This document shows, piece by piece, positions 53,522 to 62,670 of a DNA stretch of 64,000 nt (position 1 is its first letter; each line of letters opens with the position of its first letter). Both the position numbers and the translations under genes were made by a program. The stretch comes from Chitinophagaceae bacterium (GTDB taxonomy: Bacteria; Bacteroidota; Bacteroidia; Chitinophagales; UBA10324). The notes under the pieces were generated by a model. The model was not told the origin of the DNA, searched no databases, and saw nothing but the letters and a program-made list of their open reading frames with translations. The stretch spans positions 1 through 64,000 of the forward strand of contig CANJII010000010.1 of assembly GCA_947474435.1 (NCBI GenBank), in the 5' to 3' direction.

Positions 53522-54868
53522 ATGTATTACAACAACATTCTTGAAACAATTGGCAACACGCCGCTTGTAAAGTTGAACAGTGTTATAAAAGGTTTGCCTT
53601 GCACTGTGTTAGCGAAAGTAGAATCATTCAATCCCGGAAATTCCATTAAGGACAGAATAGGAGTGAAGATGTTGCAGGATGCAGAAAAAGCAGGATTGAT
53701 AAAACCCGGAAGCACCATTATCGAGGGCACAAGTGGCAATACCGGAATGGGACTCGCACTTTATGCAATTGCAAAAGGATACAAATGCATTTTCACCACT
53801 ACTGATAAACAGAGCAAGGAGAAAGCAGATATACTTCGCGCAGTGGGAGCGGAGGTAATTGTGTGTCCAACAAATGTTGAGGCAGATGATCCGCGCAGTT
53901 ATTATTCTGTTTCGAAACGGTTGAGTGAAGAAACTCCGAACTCATGGAAACCCGATCAGTACAATAACTTAAGTAACTCGCTCGCACACTACGAAGGCAC
54001 CGGTCCCGAAATATGGAAACAGACTGATGGGAAAATTACTCATCTCGTTGTGGGAACAGGAACGGGCGGAACAATTTCCGGCACAGCAAAGTATCTGAAA
54101 GAACAAAACCCGAATATTAAAGCATGGGCAATTGATACTTATGGTTCGGTGTTAAAAAAATATCATGAGACCGGAATACTTGATGAGAAGGAAATTTATC
54201 CATACATCACTGAAGGAATTGGCGAAGATATTTTACCTGCCAATGTGAACTTCAAACTCATTGACCACTTTGAAAAAGTTACGGATAAAGATGGAGCCAT
54301 CATGGCGCGCCGCATTACTAAGGAAGAAGGAATTTTTGTTGGCTACTCAGCAGGTTCTGCCGTGCAGGGGTTGATGCAGATGAAGGACCAAATGAAAAAA
54401 GATGATTTGGTGGTGGTGATTTTTCACGATCACGGAAGCCGCTATGTTGGGAAATTATACAACGATGATTGGATGCGTGAGCGTGGTTTCTTAGAAGTAA
54501 AAACTATAAATGATTTAGTAAAAGGCCGAAGCGGAAAAATTATATCCATTGCTCCCGCACAAACTGTGGGCGATGCAATATTTGAAATGAAGCAAAATGA
54601 AATTGATCAATTGCCGGTTATTGAAAACGAAAAAGTAGTTGGCTCACTGACTGAAAGCAAAATATTTAATCTGTTGTTAGAAGATCATGATGTGCGAAAA
54701 AAATTAGTTGGTGATGTGATGGAAAAACCATTCCCTGAAGTGAGCATTGATGTGGCAGTAGAAAAACTTTCAAAGTACATCACAAAAGAAAACCCTGCCG
54801 TGCTCACCCGTGATGCAACCGGCAATCTGCACATCATTACCAAGTATGATATTATTTCGGCGATGTAG
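53522..54868 (+). CDS. Cystathionine beta-synthase
   Basis: 448 residues. The PLP-dependent domain (about 1-325) shows FNPGNSIKDR with the PLP lysine Lys43, EGTSGNTG (phosphate loop) and GTGTGGTISG. Two CBS domains follow (about 335-448; ISIAPAQTVGDAIFEM, then PFPEVSIDVAVEKL). This layout matches cystathionine beta-synthase, which condenses serine and homocysteine to cystathionine, with the CBS pair as a regulatory unit. A cysteine synthase function on O-acetylserine is a possible alternative, since the catalytic domains are homologous. The start codon is four bases from a -7-like element. Confidence 0.9.
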   Translation: MYYNNILETIGNTPLVKLNSVIKGLPCTVLAKVESFNPGNSIKDRIGVKMLQDAEKAGLIKPGSTIIEGTSGNTGMGLALYAIAKGYKCIFTTTDKQSKEKADILRAVGAEVIVCPTNVEADDPRSYYSVSKRLSEETPNSWKPDQYNNLSNSLAHYEGTGPEIWKQTDGKITHLVVGTGTGGTISGTAKYLKEQNPNIKAWAIDTYGSVLKKYHETGILDEKEIYPYITEGIGEDILPANVNFKLIDHFEKVTDKDGAIMARRITKEEGIFVGYSAGSAVQGLMQMKDQMKKDDLVVVIFHDHGSRYVGKLYNDDWMRERGFLEVKTINDLVKGRSGKIISIAPAQTVGDAIFEMKQNEIDQLPVIENEKVVGSLTESKIFNLLLEDHDVRKKLVGDVMEKPFPEVSIDVAVEKLSKYITKENPAVLTRDATGNLHIITKYDIISAM

Positions 54869-54872
54869 TTTC

Positions 54873-54904
54873 TGATTTGATAATTTGGTGATTTGATAAT
54901 TTGA
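54873..54904 (+). repeat. Period-8 repeat island after cystathionine beta-synthase
   Basis: Four octamers: TGATTTGA, TAATTTGG, TGATTTGA, TAATTTGA. Similar in style to the heptamer islands elsewhere. Confidence 0.55.
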
Positions 54905-54962
54905 AAATAAATTTTGCAGTGAATGATTTAATTTCACAGGCATAATGATTCAATCATTTAAC

Positions 54963-55685
54963 ATGATGAAAAAATATTTTCTGTTTCTAGCATTATTATT
55001 TACATTTTTTTCTTCTTGCAGAAAAGACCCCCAATTTGAACAAGGTTCTATTTATGAATATTTCAGCGGAGTTGTTTACAAAGACTGTAATGGGGAGGTT
55101 TATAAAAATGAAAAAGTTGTTCTCTTAAGATTGTTTTGGGGTTGTTTTAATTCTGGTGTCGTTGACAGCATTATTACATATACGGATGATGATGGAAAAT
55201 ATTATTTCAAACGATTAACTCAGGGAAATGAACTTATTGAATCAACAACTGGATTTGATTATAAAATTATTCTTCCAAGGTTACAATCGGCTTTCTCAAC
55301 AATAAAGGCAGGTGATTATGACTTGTATCCAAACGATACAATTATGAATTCATATGTTCATCTTCATTTCAATGCTCCATTTTCTGTATATGATACTTTC
55401 TATTATCAACTTTTGGCAATTACAGAGCAGGGGTATGGAAACCCTGTTGATTCTGTAAAATATTTTACTGGACCATTTAACGATACAACTATTCAACTTC
55501 CTTCTTCGAGAGTTTTTGATGTTTTTGAAAATGATAGTATTCATTCAAACAATGCAGTTTTTAAATTTAGAATTGCTAAGGGCTTTTCTGGCAATTATTG
55601 TCAAGATTGTTTGGGATATATCACAATGACTCATTCACCTTGCAGAAATTCTGATACTCTTTATTATAATGTGAATATCAATTAA
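54963..55685 (+). CDS. Lipoprotein, unknown
   Basis: 240 residues from the first of two adjacent ATGs at 54963; a start at 54945 would add six residues to a lipoprotein signal that ends FFSSC. After a short linker the protein looks like a beta-sandwich (VVYKDCNGEVYKNEKVVLLRLFWG; a cysteine-rich C-terminus with CQDC). A carboxypeptidase-regulatory-like or SpaA-like fold is possible from the YTDDDGKYYFKRL segment. I cannot name a family. The stop codon shares one base with the next gene's ATG, so the two are translated as a unit. Confidence 0.7.
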   Translation: MMKKYFLFLALLFTFFSSCRKDPQFEQGSIYEYFSGVVYKDCNGEVYKNEKVVLLRLFWGCFNSGVVDSIITYTDDDGKYYFKRLTQGNELIESTTGFDYKIILPRLQSAFSTIKAGDYDLYPNDTIMNSYVHLHFNAPFSVYDTFYYQLLAITEQGYGNPVDSVKYFTGPFNDTTIQLPSSRVFDVFENDSIHSNNAVFKFRIAKGFSGNYCQDCLGYITMTHSPCRNSDTLYYNVNIN

Positions 55686-56473
55686 TGATTTTTAAAGATC
55701 AACTAAGCAGAGAAATACATTTAGAAAAAATTCCTTCAAGAATTATTTCAGTCGTTCCATCCATTACTGAATTATTATTTGATTTAGGTTTAAGAGAAGA
55801 AGTAGTTGGTATAACAAAATTTTGTGTTCATCCTGAGGAATGGTTTCGAACCAAACAAAGAGTAGGCGGAACCAAGCAATTGAAAATTGATTTAATAAAA
55901 TCATTGCAACCTGATTTAATTATTGCAAACAAAGAAGAGAACACACAAAGTGATATTGACGCACTAACAGCATTCACGCAGGTTTATATCAGCGATATAA
56001 AAACAATTGATGATGCTTATAAAATGATGGCTGATGTAGGTGACCTCACCAACAAAAAATCAGCAGCAGAAAAGTTAACAGCAGAAATAAAAACTGCATT
56101 CCGCGACTTCTCTCTCCCCTTAGGGGAGAGTCGGCGAGGGGCTTTGTACTTCATCTGGCGCGACCCATATATGATTGCAGGCGGAGATACTTTCATTTCT
56201 GAAATGATGAACCAAGCCGGATTTGAAAATGCTGCAGCACATTTCAAACGCTATCCAACACTAAGTGAATCTGAAATCTGCAATCTGCAATTTGAAATAA
56301 TTTTCCTTTCGAGCGAGCCCTTTCCTTTCAAACAAAAACACATTGATGAAATGCAGAAAATATTTCCGGATAAAAAAATTATTCTTGCAAATGGAGAAAT
56401 GTTTAGTTGGTACGGAAGCAGAATGAAACTCGCTCCTGATTACTTTGATTTTATTGATAATTTATTCAGTTAA
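55685..56473 (+). CDS. BtuF-like helical-backbone metal receptor
   Basis: 262 residues. SRIISVVPSITELLFDLGL, KPDLII-like QPDLIIANKEE and the SWYGSRM..LAPDY end match the periplasmic-binding-protein class III family (BtuF, FepB), which binds cobalamin or metal chelates for ABC import. There is no signal peptide, and no permease or ATPase is adjacent, so it may be cytoplasmic or its partners lie elsewhere. Codons for SLPLGESRRGA (56112 onward) are a palindromic element that looks inserted, and the codons at 56273-56300 are a period-7 repeat. It overlaps the preceding lipoprotein gene by one base. Confidence 0.85.
   Translation: MIFKDQLSREIHLEKIPSRIISVVPSITELLFDLGLREEVVGITKFCVHPEEWFRTKQRVGGTKQLKIDLIKSLQPDLIIANKEENTQSDIDALTAFTQVYISDIKTIDDAYKMMADVGDLTNKKSAAEKLTAEIKTAFRDFSLPLGESRRGALYFIWRDPYMIAGGDTFISEMMNQAGFENAAAHFKRYPTLSESEICNLQFEIIFLSSEPFPFKQKHIDEMQKIFPDKKIILANGEMFSWYGSRMKLAPDYFDFIDNLFS
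56112..56130. repeat. Perfect palindrome inside the BtuF-like gene
   Basis: CTCTCCCCT (56112-56120), T, AGGGGAGAG (56122-56130), followed by GTCGGCGAGGGG. GC-rich and unlike the flanking coding sequence. It keeps the reading frame and encodes SLPLGESRRGA. Confidence 0.75.
56273..56300 (+). repeat. Period-7 repeat inside the BtuF-like gene
   Basis: Heptamers GAAATCT, GCAATCT, GCAATTT, GAAATAA encode part of ESEICNLQFEIIF in frame. Confidence 0.55.
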
Positions 56474-56499
56474 GAAGGAAGTACTGATAGCTTTTATAC

Positions 56500-56886
56500 C
56501 TATAGCTTTTTATAACTTTCGAATGGAATTGTAACATATATCCATAATACCCTGCTGTAACGATAGATATAAGGAAAGAAAAAAATCAACGATGTGCAAA
56601 GGGTAACTACCATTGGAACTATCTGAAATCCGAAGAATAAAAGCATTAAAAAAAAGATAGGAACTTCAACAGCAATAGATACCATGTAAGAGATATACAT
56701 GGCGCCATAATAAAAACCAACTTCCGGAAAATAAGATTGGTTGCAAACCGGACAGCGCGGTGGCATTGAATCTAACTTGCTCAGTATCCACGGATTTTTT
56801 GTTTCGAACAAATTTCCTTTTCGGCAATTTGGGCATTTCATTTTCCACATTCCGGTAGCGAGCGAAACCTTTTTATCTGATGTCAT
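56500..56886 (-). CDS. DUF983 membrane protein with zinc-ribbon cysteines
   Basis: 128 residues from ATG 56886; a GTG at 56910 would add eight residues. Two CxxC pairs (CPNC near residue 18 and CPVC near residue 49) form a zinc-ribbon-like head, followed by two membrane helices (about 62-110). This matches the DUF983 family common in Bacteroidota and alphaproteobacteria. No function is established, although some members sit near cytochrome oxidase genes. Here it stands convergent with the BtuF-like gene and divergent from the next gene. Confidence 0.87.
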   Translation of the reverse strand: MTSDKKVSLATGMWKMKCPNCRKGNLFETKNPWILSKLDSMPPRCPVCNQSYFPEVGFYYGAMYISYMVSIAVEVPIFFLMLLFFGFQIVPMVVTLCTSLIFFFPYIYRYSRVLWIYVTIPFESYKKL

Positions 56887-57003
56887 TAACAGCAAAGAAA
56901 ACTCTTTCACTTCACTTATTTAAAACTGAATTAAATTCAATAAGAAAATTCAGATTATAATTTTTCTGAAAATCAGTTATTTTGTGAGCCTGAAAAAATT
57001 ATC

Positions 57004-57852
57004 ATGAATACAAAATCAATTTTTACTTTTTTTGCTTTTATCATTCTCGCAAACCCTCTACGCGCACAAATTGATACAATTTTTCAATCAGATGGAACCG
57101 TCTTACCTGTAATAGTTAAAGAAATAAATGAATCTTCGATAAAATATATTTTTCCAAATGAAGATATTATTAATACAATTAGTAAAAATGCAGTTAAAAA
57201 AATTCACTATAAATCCGGACGGATAGAAGAGTTTTCTTCTTCATTAAATCTTCTTAATGTTCAGAGTGGATTAGATTTTGAAAATGTACAAATTTCAAAA
57301 GTAGAATCTGAAATATCAGGCCTTTATAAAATTGACAATATTGACGCTAAAGCTTCTGGTGCAACTACAATGTCAAGTATCGCTAAAATTCAAGAAAGGG
57401 CATATAGTAAATTAAAAATGGAAGCTGCAATGATTGGAAGTAATGTAGTTCTGATAAATCAACAAAACACAGAAGCTGGTCAGGCTGGTGGTCAATTTGG
57501 TGGGGGGAAAATGCCAACGGTTACAGTTTCAGGTATTTGCTATACTTCCAAAAAGGTAAAAAATAATGAAATAGCATTTGGAAACTATGAAGTTTCGCAT
57601 GTCTATTATTTGGGGGCAAACGACTTTGAAATTCATGAAGATGAAATTATGAAAGAATCTATGGTAATTAATGAGAATGATATTATTTATGAAAATAATT
57701 TCCCTAAAATAAAATTGCAAACTAAAAGTTTATCGGAGGTTCAATCTTTTGTAATAATATTTGCAGCACCAGATAAATTAATCTTGTCTGGAATCTATGT
57801 TTCTCAGAATGGGAAAAAGAAATATTACAATCTTGTTTTAAGAAAAATTTAA
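57004..57852 (+). CDS. Secreted protein, unknown
   Basis: 282 residues with signal peptide about 1-22 (LRAQ). The N-terminal part (about 25-70) has the DGTVLPVIVKEINESSIKYIF pattern of a small beta domain seen in many uncharacterised Bacteroidota proteins. The middle (about 110-160) contains KIQERAYSKLKMEAAMIGSNVVLINQQN, a helix-strand motif reminiscent of YdgH/BhsA-like or heavy-metal-binding-domain folds. Around residue 160 is a short Gly-rich stretch. I assign no function. It lies alone between DUF983 and the YdeI-like gene. Confidence 0.65.
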   Translation: MNTKSIFTFFAFIILANPLRAQIDTIFQSDGTVLPVIVKEINESSIKYIFPNEDIINTISKNAVKKIHYKSGRIEEFSSSLNLLNVQSGLDFENVQISKVESEISGLYKIDNIDAKASGATTMSSIAKIQERAYSKLKMEAAMIGSNVVLINQQNTEAGQAGGQFGGGKMPTVTVSGICYTSKKVKNNEIAFGNYEVSHVYYLGANDFEIHEDEIMKESMVINENDIIYENNFPKIKLQTKSLSEVQSFVIIFAAPDKLILSGIYVSQNGKKKYYNLVLRKI

Positions 57853-57897
57853 TAGAACGGTATAAAGAATACGGATGTTTTCATCACCCCTATCTTT

Positions 57898-58368
57898 TTA
57901 TTTCGCCGTAGGATTTTTCTTTTTCTCTTTCAACATCAGCAGCATTTTTTCCAATCGCGCCAGTTTTGTTTCTTCCCGCTTTGCATCAGTAATCCATTTC
58001 ACATATTCTTTTTGATGCGAGAATGCGAGAGAATTAAAATATTCTTTTTCAGATTTGTTTTTATTCAGTAACGATTTTATTTCAGCAGGCAATTCCACTT
58101 TGCGGGGAGCTGTATCGTGTTCAACAGTAATTGAAACTGTATCGCCTTCCTGCTTGTCAATTTTCTCTCGTATTGATTTCAAAATTAGCAGACATGGTCC
58201 ATTGCCCATGTTGGCAATGCTGCCGCGATACGGTTCACCATCGAAAGTCACATTTACCGGAATCATATTTTTCTTTCCGTATTCTTTTTCAACATCGTAC
58301 GGAACTTTTACAAACATGCCACCACCACCGGCATTTATCATTTTTGCTTTGAATTTTTTTATTGACAT
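57898..58368 (-). CDS. DUF1905 / YdeI-OmpD-associated family protein
   Basis: 156 residues. The N-terminal domain (about 1-85; VKVPYDVEKEYGKKNMIPVNVTFDG.PYRGSI) matches DUF1905. The C-terminal part (about 95-145; LLNKNKSEKEYFNSLAFSHQKEYVKWITDAKREETKLARLEKMLLML) matches the YdeI/OmpD-associated domain. Family members have been linked to resistance to cationic peptides in Salmonella; no function is shown for this arrangement. There is no signal peptide, so it is cytoplasmic. Confidence 0.88.
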   Translation of the reverse strand: MSIKKFKAKMINAGGGGMFVKVPYDVEKEYGKKNMIPVNVTFDGEPYRGSIANMGNGPCLLILKSIREKIDKQEGDTVSITVEHDTAPRKVELPAEIKSLLNKNKSEKEYFNSLAFSHQKEYVKWITDAKREETKLARLEKMLLMLKEKKKNPTAK

Positions 58369-58514
58369 GTCGTTGAATTTTTAAAACGAAATATAAAGTG
58401 ATTGTTTTTTAAAAGAAGTAATGAACACTGTGAAATTTTCTACTGTAATTATATTTAATCGTTTTTACTTTTGTTTTGGAACTATAATTTCTTCATTTAT
58501 TAAATTGTACTACA

Positions 58515-58880
58515 ATGATAAAAATATTGGCAGAAATATTAATCGGTATTGTAGCAGTCGAACATTTATATATTCTTTGGCTCGAAATGTTTGTGTGGAC
58601 TACACGAGGCCGGAAAACTTTTAAATCTTTTCCATCAGAATTATTTGAACCCACTAAATCATTAGCGGCTAATCAGGGTTTGTACAATGGTTTTCTGGCG
58701 TCGGGATTAATCTGGTCGCTGTTGATTCAGGATGCTCAATGGAGTGCGAATGTTGCATGTTTTTTTCTATGCTGTGTGGTGGTGGCAGGTGTGTTCGGAG
58801 CTGTTACTGTTCAGAAATCTATATTCTTTGTACAAACAGTTCCTGCAATTATTGCTTTGATTTTTTTATTGCGGTCATAA
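58515..58880 (+). CDS. DUF1304 membrane protein
   Basis: 121 residues with four predicted membrane helices (about 4-24, 52-72, 77-97, 101-119). VAVEHLYILWLEMFVW near the N-terminus and NQGLYNGFLASGL are hallmarks of DUF1304. Function unknown. The overlapping frame starting at 58421 is not a gene. The next gene, acs, is convergent. Confidence 0.88.
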   Translation: MIKILAEILIGIVAVEHLYILWLEMFVWTTRGRKTFKSFPSELFEPTKSLAANQGLYNGFLASGLIWSLLIQDAQWSANVACFFLCCVVVAGVFGAVTVQKSIFFVQTVPAIIALIFLLRS

Positions 58881-58944
58881 AATTGCTGTACCTGAGAATT
58901 AATTTCAGATAAGATTTTTTATGAAACAGTTATAAATTCCATTA

Positions 58945-60843
58945 CTAACCAATTACTTTTTTCTTAATCTCTTCCACCACTTCCGGATTCAACAGTGTAG
59001 TTACATCACCCACTTTATCAAATTCTCCTTCGGCAATTTTGCGTAGAATGCGACGCATGATTTTTCCGCTGCGTGTTTTTGGTAAGCTACTTACAACTTC
59101 TATTCTATCAGGTTTTGCAAATGGTCCGATAATTTTTGCAACCAGATTTAAAACTTCCTGCTTGAAAAGAATAATGTCTTTTGGCTGTGGCTGACAGGAA
59201 ACAAATGCAAAAATCCCTTGTCCCTTTATTGCATGCGGAAACCCGACCACTGCACTTTCATAAACATCCAAGTGCTCGTTAATGGCATTCTCCACCTCAG
59301 CAGTACCAATGCGATGACCGGAAACATTTATTACATCATCCACTCTTCCTGTTATTCTGTAATTGCCATCGTAATCTCTTTTGCACCCATCACCTGTAAA
59401 ATATTTTCCCTGATAGGTAGTAAAGTAGGTTTGAATAAATCGGTCATGATCTTTATAAACAGTTCGTGCTTGACCCGGCCACGATTGCCGGATACATAAA
59501 TTTCCTTCAGCAATAATTTCTTTTATTTCATTTCCCTGCGCATCCACAATCACAGGATCAACTCCGGGAAATGGGAGAGTGGCAAAAGATGGTTTCATTG
59601 GAGTGACTCCTGCAAGCGAAGAAATTAATATTCCACCGGTTTCGGTTTGCCACCAGGTATCAACGATGGGGCATTTTTCTTTACCAATATTTTTATGATA
59701 CCAATCCCATGCTTCCTCATTGATTGGTTCGCCAACAGTTCCAAGCACACGAAGTGATGAAAGAGATTTTCCTTCCAGAAATTTTAATCCTTGCGCTTCC
59801 AGTGAACGAATGGCAGTAGGAGCGGTGTAAAAAATATTCACTTTGTATTTATCAATCACCTCCCACCACCGTCCCCAATCAGGAAACTGCGGAACACCTT
59901 CGTACATTAAAGTTGTGGCTCCATTTAACAACGGACCATAAACAATATAACTGTGACCTGTAACCCAACCAATATCAGCAGTACACCAATAAATCTGTTC
60001 GGGTTGATATTGAAAAACATTTAAAAAAGTATAAGCAGCATAAACCATGTAGCCGGCTGTAGTATGCAAAACTCCTTTGGGTTTTCCGGTAGAACCTGAA
60101 GTGTAAAGGATGAACAAAGGGTCTTCTGAATCCATAATAGCTGCCTCGTGTTGTGTTGAGCAACCTTTTATTACATCACTCCACCATACATCTCTTTCTG
60201 CCTTCATTGTACATTCAAAATTGCTTCTGTTAAATACAATTGAGTTTTGAATAGTTGGACAATTTTCTAAAGCTTCATCAACTATTTTTTTCAGGAACAA
60301 AGGTTTGTCGCCACGATAACATCCATCAGCAGTTATCATCCACTTGCATTCTGCATCCTGAATTCTGTCTGCAATGGATTGCGCTGAAAATCCTCCGAAC
60401 ACAATGGAATGTACTGCACCAATCCTTGCACATGAAAGCATTGCAATGGCAAGTTCAGGTATCATTGGCATGTATATGCATACAGTATCGCCTTTTTTGA
60501 CACCGAGTTTTTCAAGTGCGTTACTGAACAAACAAACTTGTACATGCAATTCGTTGTAAGAAATTTTTCGGTTTTGTTCTGTTGGATTATTGGGCTCCCA
60601 AAGTATTGCCGTTTTATTTCCTGATGATTCAAGATGACGGTCAAGACAATTTTCTGTAATATTTATTTTACCACCCTCGTACCATTTGTAATCTGCTTTT
60701 TCAAATCCTCCACAGAAAACTTTATCCCATTTCTTTTTCCATAAAAAATTTTCAGCCACATCAGCCCAGAAATTTTCAGGATGTTCAATTGAATTTTTGT
60801 AGGTGCGTTGATATTCTTCTAAAGATGAAATTTGCTGGAGCAT
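58945..60843 (-). CDS. acs: Acetyl-CoA synthetase
   Basis: 632 residues. The ANL-family motifs are in order: ILYTSGSTGKPKG (ATP-binding loop), WWQTETGG, YFTGDGCKRDYDGNYRITGRVDDVINVSGHRI, and PKTRSGKIMRR, whose lysine is the acetylation-regulated catalytic lysine. The enzyme activates acetate to acetyl-CoA via acetyl-AMP. The length fits acetate-CoA ligase rather than longer-chain ligases. A sirtuin deacylase, the usual activator of this enzyme by lysine deacetylation, is encoded at about 37 kb. Confidence 0.96.
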   Translation of the reverse strand: MLQQISSLEEYQRTYKNSIEHPENFWADVAENFLWKKKWDKVFCGGFEKADYKWYEGGKINITENCLDRHLESSGNKTAILWEPNNPTEQNRKISYNELHVQVCLFSNALEKLGVKKGDTVCIYMPMIPELAIAMLSCARIGAVHSIVFGGFSAQSIADRIQDAECKWMITADGCYRGDKPLFLKKIVDEALENCPTIQNSIVFNRSNFECTMKAERDVWWSDVIKGCSTQHEAAIMDSEDPLFILYTSGSTGKPKGVLHTTAGYMVYAAYTFLNVFQYQPEQIYWCTADIGWVTGHSYIVYGPLLNGATTLMYEGVPQFPDWGRWWEVIDKYKVNIFYTAPTAIRSLEAQGLKFLEGKSLSSLRVLGTVGEPINEEAWDWYHKNIGKEKCPIVDTWWQTETGGILISSLAGVTPMKPSFATLPFPGVDPVIVDAQGNEIKEIIAEGNLCIRQSWPGQARTVYKDHDRFIQTYFTTYQGKYFTGDGCKRDYDGNYRITGRVDDVINVSGHRIGTAEVENAINEHLDVYESAVVGFPHAIKGQGIFAFVSCQPQPKDIILFKQEVLNLVAKIIGPFAKPDRIEVVSSLPKTRSGKIMRRILRKIAEGEFDKVGDVTTLLNPEVVEEIKKKVIG

Positions 60844-60941
60844 GAATTAAATTTTGTCGGGTGAAAATATAAAGTGAAATTGAAATAGTGTTTGTTAAGA
60901 ATGGTGCAGCTATTTCTTTTTTTTAATAGTCAAATAGTGAA

Positions 60942-61343
60942 ATGAAAATTATTCAAAACATTCTCTGCAAAATTCTCTTGATTGTTATTGCGTTTTTTGT
61001 GATAAGTTGTAAAAAGAATAAGTGTGTCAATATAAGTTGGTTTGGAATAACCAATAAAATTGAAAGTGATTCAATAATAAATAAAAATGAAAAAACAGAT
61101 GTACTGGTGCGATATAATTATGATACTTCATGTGGAATTTTTGATCATTTCAGCGATGAAAAAATATCCAATCATATAAAAATTAAATTGTTTGTGGATA
61201 CAGAGCCATGTGCCGGTTGTTTGATGATGCCACAAGAAAAAACGGTGGTTTATCATTTCAATCAAAAAAAATCTGGAACATATTATTTAGAGTTCCAGAA
61301 CCCAAATGGCACTTCAGTTTTTGATACAATTGTTGTTAGATAA
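60942..61343 (+). CDS. Small lipoprotein, unknown
   Basis: 133 residues with a lipoprotein signal ending FVISC (Cys23), followed directly by a basic KKNKC. The body is a single beta-rich domain with a CxxC-like CAGC near residue 88. No family recognised. It faces away from acs and is followed by a 359-bp gap before rpoD. Confidence 0.65.
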   Translation: MKIIQNILCKILLIVIAFFVISCKKNKCVNISWFGITNKIESDSIINKNEKTDVLVRYNYDTSCGIFDHFSDEKISNHIKIKLFVDTEPCAGCLMMPQEKTVVYHFNQKKSGTYYLEFQNPNGTSVFDTIVVR

Positions 61344-61702
61344 AGCTGAGTTCAAAACTTTCGGAATGGAGTTTTATTCATATAGTTGAATTCATTTTCC
61401 AAAACAGTCAGGCATTTTTCCAAAAACAAGAATACTATCTTTCAATTTGCATCGATGAGGATTAATATTCAATCAATATCTTCCAAATTCTTCATCTTGT
61501 TACTTCAAAATATTGAGGTATAGTAATTGCCATACTTGAATTGCCTTTTATAGTCATTCTTTGTCACGAAACTGTAAAAATTAAAATCATGGAACTATTC
61601 ATACAACATTTCAGGTTACATCTTCGTCATACAAACAGACCGTTGTTAAAATAGCTTGAAACAAAGATTCTACTTAAGCGTTAAAAAACACAGATAACAG
61701 AT
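61344..61702. other. Gap upstream of rpoD, no gene seen
   Basis: 359 bp, AT-rich. It must contain the rpoD promoter, but I find no exact TAnnTTTG match close to the start codon. I see no coding frame, tRNA or riboswitch-like fold. Confidence 0.5.
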
Positions 61703-62572
61703 ATGAGACAACTAAAAATTACCCAGCAAATTACCCAGCGTGAGAACGATTCATTGGAGCGTTACTTATCAGACATTGCAAAATTACCAATGATAAATGC
61801 CGACCGTGAAGTTGAGTTGGCCAAGAAAATCAGAATGGGAGATGCAGATGCACTGGAAGAAATGACCAGAGCCAATCTTCGATTTGTTGTTTCTGTTGCT
61901 AAGCAATACCAGAATCAGGGATTATCGCTTGCCGATTTAATTAATGAAGGAAACATTGGTTTAATAAAAGCCGCGCAACGATTTGATGAATCACGCGGGT
62001 TTAAATTTATTTCCTACGCAGTTTGGTGGATTCGTCAGTCAATTTTGCAGGCATTGGTTGAAAATGCACGATTGGTGCGTTTGCCTTTGAACAAAATTGG
62101 TTCTTACAGCAAAATCAATAAAATGATGATGAAGTTCGAACAGCGTTATGAGCGTGAACCATCAAAAGATGAGTTGGCTGAATTGCTGAATGTAACCGAC
62201 AAGGATATTGACGAAATGATGAAGGGCATGAGCAAAACCATTAGTATGGATGCTCCGGTTGGTGAAGGTGAAGATGCTACTATGATCGACTTCTTTGCTG
62301 GTGAAGATTTGAAAGGAAGCGCCGAAGATGTGCTGATGAACGAATCGTTAAAAAAAGACATTGCAGGGTTACTTCAAACCATGAATCAGCGCGATGCAGC
62401 CATTGTTAGTTGCTACTTCGGAATCAATGGTGAGGAAGCATTGAACCTTGATGAAATCGGTTCACGATTCAGTTTAACCCGTGAGCGTGTTCGTCAGATA
62501 AAAGAAAAAGCAATTCGCCGTTTGCGTAAAACTTCGCACACTAAAACTTTACGCGGATACTTAGGAAAATAA
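61703..62572 (+). CDS. rpoD: Primary RNA polymerase sigma factor RpoD/SigA
   Basis: 289 residues. Region 1.2 (SLERYLSDIAKLPMINADRE) and region 2 (RANLRFVVSVAKQYQNQGLSLADLINEGNIGLIKAAQRFD and YAVWWIRQSI) are followed by regions 3 (about 135-200) and 4 (TRERVRQIKEKAIRRLR). It lacks region 1.1, as is normal for primary sigma factors of Bacteroidota, which recognise -33 TTTG and -7 TAnnTTTG. Many genes in this window carry such elements. An intrinsic terminator follows the stop codon, so it is monocistronic. Confidence 0.97.
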   Translation: MRQLKITQQITQRENDSLERYLSDIAKLPMINADREVELAKKIRMGDADALEEMTRANLRFVVSVAKQYQNQGLSLADLINEGNIGLIKAAQRFDESRGFKFISYAVWWIRQSILQALVENARLVRLPLNKIGSYSKINKMMMKFEQRYEREPSKDELAELLNVTDKDIDEMMKGMSKTISMDAPVGEGEDATMIDFFAGEDLKGSAEDVLMNESLKKDIAGLLQTMNQRDAAIVSCYFGINGEEALNLDEIGSRFSLTRERVRQIKEKAIRRLRKTSHTKTLRGYLGK

Positions 62573-62594
62573 TATTGGGGTTTAAATAATTGGT

Positions 62595-62629
62595 AAAGTC
62601 CCGATGGTTAAATGCTGTCGGGATTTTTT
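62595..62629 (+). terminator. Terminator after rpoD
   Basis: AAGTCCCGA (62596-62604) pairs with TCGGGATTT (62618-62626) with one G-T pair, followed by a T run. Confidence 0.85.
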
Positions 62630-62670
62630 ATTTTGGGGAAAACAAATTCAAATTGCTTGATGGCTAATTT

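Noticed and set aside
58421-58624. Open frame upstream of and overlapping the DUF1304 gene
   Set aside because: No recognisable product; the frame overlaps the conserved DUF1304 N-terminus in another frame.
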